A stretch of 64,000 nucleotides of DNA. Origin: JAGRMG01 sp047975215 (lineage in GTDB: Bacteria > Pseudomonadota > Alphaproteobacteria > Rhodobacterales > Rhodobacteraceae). Below the pieces are notes generated by a model. The model saw only the letters and a program-made list of their open reading frames with translations, was not told the DNA's origin and did not search any database. A program made the translations under genes and the position numbers. Shown in pieces: positions 59,524 to 64,000 of the stretch (position 1 is its first letter; the number at the start of each line of letters is the position of its first letter). The stretch is taken from assembly GCA_047975215.1 (NCBI GenBank), contig JBKEDD010000042.1, positions 29,363-93,362 on the forward strand, written 5' to 3'.

Positions 59524-60174
59524 TCAGCCGTTGCCCTCGCTTATCAGCGCGGCCGCGACCCAGCCCACCTGCCGACCCTGAACCGTCCGCAACCGCAGCC
59601 AACCGGTGCCGGACGTTCCCAGAACCTCGACCTGTTCGCCGATGTTCAGCCGTTGGATCACCGGATAGATCGTGCCCGGCCCGTCGCGCATGTTGACACG
59701 CGGGCCCGCGACCTCGCGCATGTCCGGTGCGGGCGCCGCGGGGCTGGCGGCGGGCAGGGCGGGCGGGTCAGCCTGCCGCGCCGACGCCCGCGCCGCGATA
59801 TCGCCAAGCGAAGCCACCTCGGCGCCCGGTTCGGTGGCCGGAAACAGCGCAAGCCCCTGCAACAGGCTGCTGCGGGCGCGGCGCGTGTCTTGCGCGGTGC
59901 CGGGCCGCTCCGCGCCGCCCCGGGTGGGCGTGTCGGGCGCGGCGGCGGGTTCGCGCGGCTTGCGCGGGGCGATTGCCGGTTTGGCCACCAGGGCCACGGC
60001 GCCCTCGGCGCGGGCCGGTTCGGCGCCAGGCCCGGCGGTTCGGGGCAGGCTGCCCCGCGCGACCTGCGGTTGCCGATCGGGCGGGCGCACGCCACGAGGT
60101 TCGAACCCGGCGCCGCCGCTCAGTTCATAAAATGCCCAGCCGAGAAACAAGAAGGACAGCAAGACAAATCGCAT
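59524..60174 (-). CDS. SH3-domain protein with N-terminal membrane anchor
   Basis: 216 residues. A hydrophobic N-terminus (MRFVLLSFLFLGWAFYEL) is an uncleaved anchor or signal. A long Pro/Ala/Arg-rich linker spans about residues 25-145. The C-terminal 60 residues form a bacterial SH3 domain: VNMRDGPGTIYPVIQRLNIG, then VEVLGTSGTGWLRLRT and GWVAAALI. It probably sits in the periplasm, attached to the membrane, and binds peptidoglycan or a partner protein. No enzymatic domain is attached. Confidence 0.82.
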   Translation of the reverse strand: MRFVLLSFLFLGWAFYELSGGAGFEPRGVRPPDRQPQVARGSLPRTAGPGAEPARAEGAVALVAKPAIAPRKPREPAAAPDTPTRGGAERPGTAQDTRRARSSLLQGLALFPATEPGAEVASLGDIAARASARQADPPALPAASPAAPAPDMREVAGPRVNMRDGPGTIYPVIQRLNIGEQVEVLGTSGTGWLRLRTVQGRQVGWVAAALISEGNG

Positions 60175-60371
60175 TTCCGCGCACCCCGAACTCGATAAAC
60201 ACGCAAACCGCCGGCACCCCAGAGGCCGGGTGAAGCACAGGATACCCCATCCCGCGATTCGAAAAACCGGGGAAGCGTCGTTTTTTTCTCCCCGCCCCGG
60301 CTTGATCGCCCCCGGGCGATGTGCAAATGCCCGGCTTTACCCGAACCCGGCCTGCGCGTATCACAGCATCC

Positions 60372-62723
<2,352 letters not shown>

Positions 62724-62837
62724 CATGCCGCCGCGCCTTTCGCCGGTCGGCGGTGAAACGCGGGTGGGGGCCGCGATTGTTGCACCGCGCGCCCGGCTCG
62801 TCTATCTGCGTGCAGAACCAAATCGACGGACATCGCC

Positions 62838-63572
62838 ATGACCCGCCTTTTCGCCTTGCTGACCGGGCTGACCCTGTTGGCCGCCTGTACCGAACATTCG
62901 TCGCAAGACCCGATGGTCGATCTGGGCGAGTTTCACCTGGGCCACAACATCGTGGTGATGCCGAACCCGCAGGTCGGCCCGATCTCGCGTTCGGCGACCA
63001 AGGAGGAATGGATCGCCGCGCTGACCCGCGAACTGGACGCCAGGTTTCGCCGCTACGACGGGGACCAGCTGTATCATTTCGGCATAAGCATCGACGGGTA
63101 CATGCTGGCACCGCCCGGGGTGCCGGTGATCTACAACCCGCGCTCGGCGCTGTTTCTCAGCGTCACCATCTGGGACGACGCCGCCGCCAGCAAGCTGAAT
63201 CCCGAGGTCAAGCGGTTTACCGTTTTCGAAACCACGACGGGCGAATCCCTGGTGGTCGGATCGGGCCATAAGCGCACCCGCGAACAGCAGATGGCCGGGC
63301 TTTCGCGCAATGCCGCGGCGGTGATCGAGGAATGGATGATGGAGCAACACCGCGCCGAGGGCTGGTTCAACCGGCGCCCGGACACGGTGTCAGCCCCGTT
63401 GCCCGCCGCCCCGGTTCCGCCCGCCGCCGTGCCCGCCACGGCCCCGCCCGCTGTTGCCGCACCTGCCGCCCCGCCCGCCCCGAATGCGCCTGCCGCCCCG
63501 GCCGCGGCTCCGGCCATGCCGGCCGGCGCGGTCAAACCCCCCGCCGCGCCCTCCCGCCCGGGAGAGGGCTGA
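62838..63572 (+). CDS. putative lipoprotein with Ala/Pro-rich tail
   Basis: 244 residues. The N-terminus is a lipoprotein signal with lipobox LLAAC, acylated Cys17. The middle (about 30-165) is a folded domain with a YHFGISIDGYMLAPPGVPVI segment and RTREQQMAGLSRNAAAVIEEW. The last 60 residues are almost only Ala, Pro and Val, a likely flexible cell-wall-spanning tail. I do not recognise a characterised family. It lies between parC and tuf without apparent coupling. Confidence 0.72.
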   Translation: MTRLFALLTGLTLLAACTEHSSQDPMVDLGEFHLGHNIVVMPNPQVGPISRSATKEEWIAALTRELDARFRRYDGDQLYHFGISIDGYMLAPPGVPVIYNPRSALFLSVTIWDDAAASKLNPEVKRFTVFETTTGESLVVGSGHKRTREQQMAGLSRNAAAVIEEWMMEQHRAEGWFNRRPDTVSAPLPAAPVPPAAVPATAPPAVAAPAAPPAPNAPAAPAAAPAMPAGAVKPPAAPSRPGEG

Positions 63573-63591
63573 CCCGGCGGGCAGGTGAAGC

Positions 63592-63620
63592 TTGATTTCC
63601 CGCACCGAACCCAATATGTC
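63592..63620 (+). promoter_or_regulatory. candidate tuf promoter
   Basis: TTGATT (63592-63597) and TATGTC (63615-63620) are separated by 17 bp, about 58 bp before the tuf start. A 6-bp hairpin GGGTCG-TG-CGACCC (63639-63652) lies in the would-be leader. The -10 match is weak. Confidence 0.35.
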
Positions 63621-63677
63621 GCGCGCGCAGAGGTAACCGGGTCGTGCGACCCAGAGATTAAAAAAGGGCGCCTGAAG

Positions 63678-64000
<323 letters not shown>

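Noticed and set aside
63400..63565. Repeated GCC/CCC-rich stretch that might be taken for a tandem repeat or CRISPR-like array
   Set aside because: It encodes the Ala/Pro-rich tail of the lipoprotein, with no fixed repeat unit or spacers.

Overview
The window is high-GC DNA from an alphaproteobacterium, most likely a member of the Rhodobacteraceae (Roseobacter/Rhodobacter group). The main evidence is the block pckA / chvI-chvG / short hprK / rapZ / mannose-type EIIA / HPr, two TRAP transporters, paired dimethylglycine-dehydrogenase-like flavoproteins, and several Rhodobacterales-type small proteins. Genes are packed tightly, many with 4-bp ATGA stop/start overlaps. I see no rRNA, tRNA, CRISPR array, prophage or intact insertion sequence.

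Layout. (1) 1-5968: a MarR-type regulator (5' end cut by the window) leads an apparent drug-efflux operon of an MFS pump, a membrane-fusion protein and an RND pump. (2) 6271-12862: two TRAP transporters in tandem, SBP-Q-M and then Q-M-SBP, with the C-terminal remnant of a MarR-type gene between them. (3) 13004-25715: an amine-related island. A minus-strand operon encodes a betaine/choline-type ABC importer, a choline-kinase-like phosphotransferase and a dimethylglycine-dehydrogenase-like protein. A DeoR-type regulator and an inositol-monophosphatase-like phosphatase are divergent from it. A second dehydrogenase/kinase pair follows. The same inverted repeat, CAACAT-N13-ATGTTGCT, lies at both operon promoters. 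(4) 25878-32204: a six-gene minus-strand operon for the three GlxBCD/MgsABC-type glutamate-synthase-like subunits, an aldehyde dehydrogenase, a PuuB-like FAD oxidase and a Rid protein, facing a GntR regulator and matB across a perfect 16-bp palindrome. (5) 34579-40643: an ALDH7-type semialdehyde dehydrogenase, a LysR regulator, a fused alpha/beta 2-oxoacid dehydrogenase E1 and a FabD-like acyltransferase without the malonate-binding arginine.

(6) 40846-42011: an Xre/RES toxin-antitoxin pair with its own promoter/operator. (7) 42086-45097: copper export by copA and cueR behind a typical 19-bp-spacer MerR-family promoter. (8) 45160-46028: a small winged-helix protein and a membrane protein. (9) 46375-53761: pckA, the ChvG/ChvI two-component system and PTS-related regulatory proteins, then an acyltransferase. 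(10) 53851-64000: mainly housekeeping genes, namely 3-hydroxybutyryl-CoA dehydrogenase, a DUF6473-like protein, etfA/etfB, a cobalamin adenosyltransferase, an SDR, an SH3 protein, parC, a lipoprotein and the start of tuf.

The most novel part is 13004-32204. Import of a quaternary or methylated amine, two kinases, a phosphatase, two FAD/folate demethylase-like enzymes and a DeoR regulator (a family that often senses phosphorylated compounds) suggest catabolism of an amino-alcohol through phosphorylated intermediates. The neighbouring Glx/oxidase/ALDH operon could process the released amine. That pathway is inference; the gene families and the shared operators are read from the sequence.
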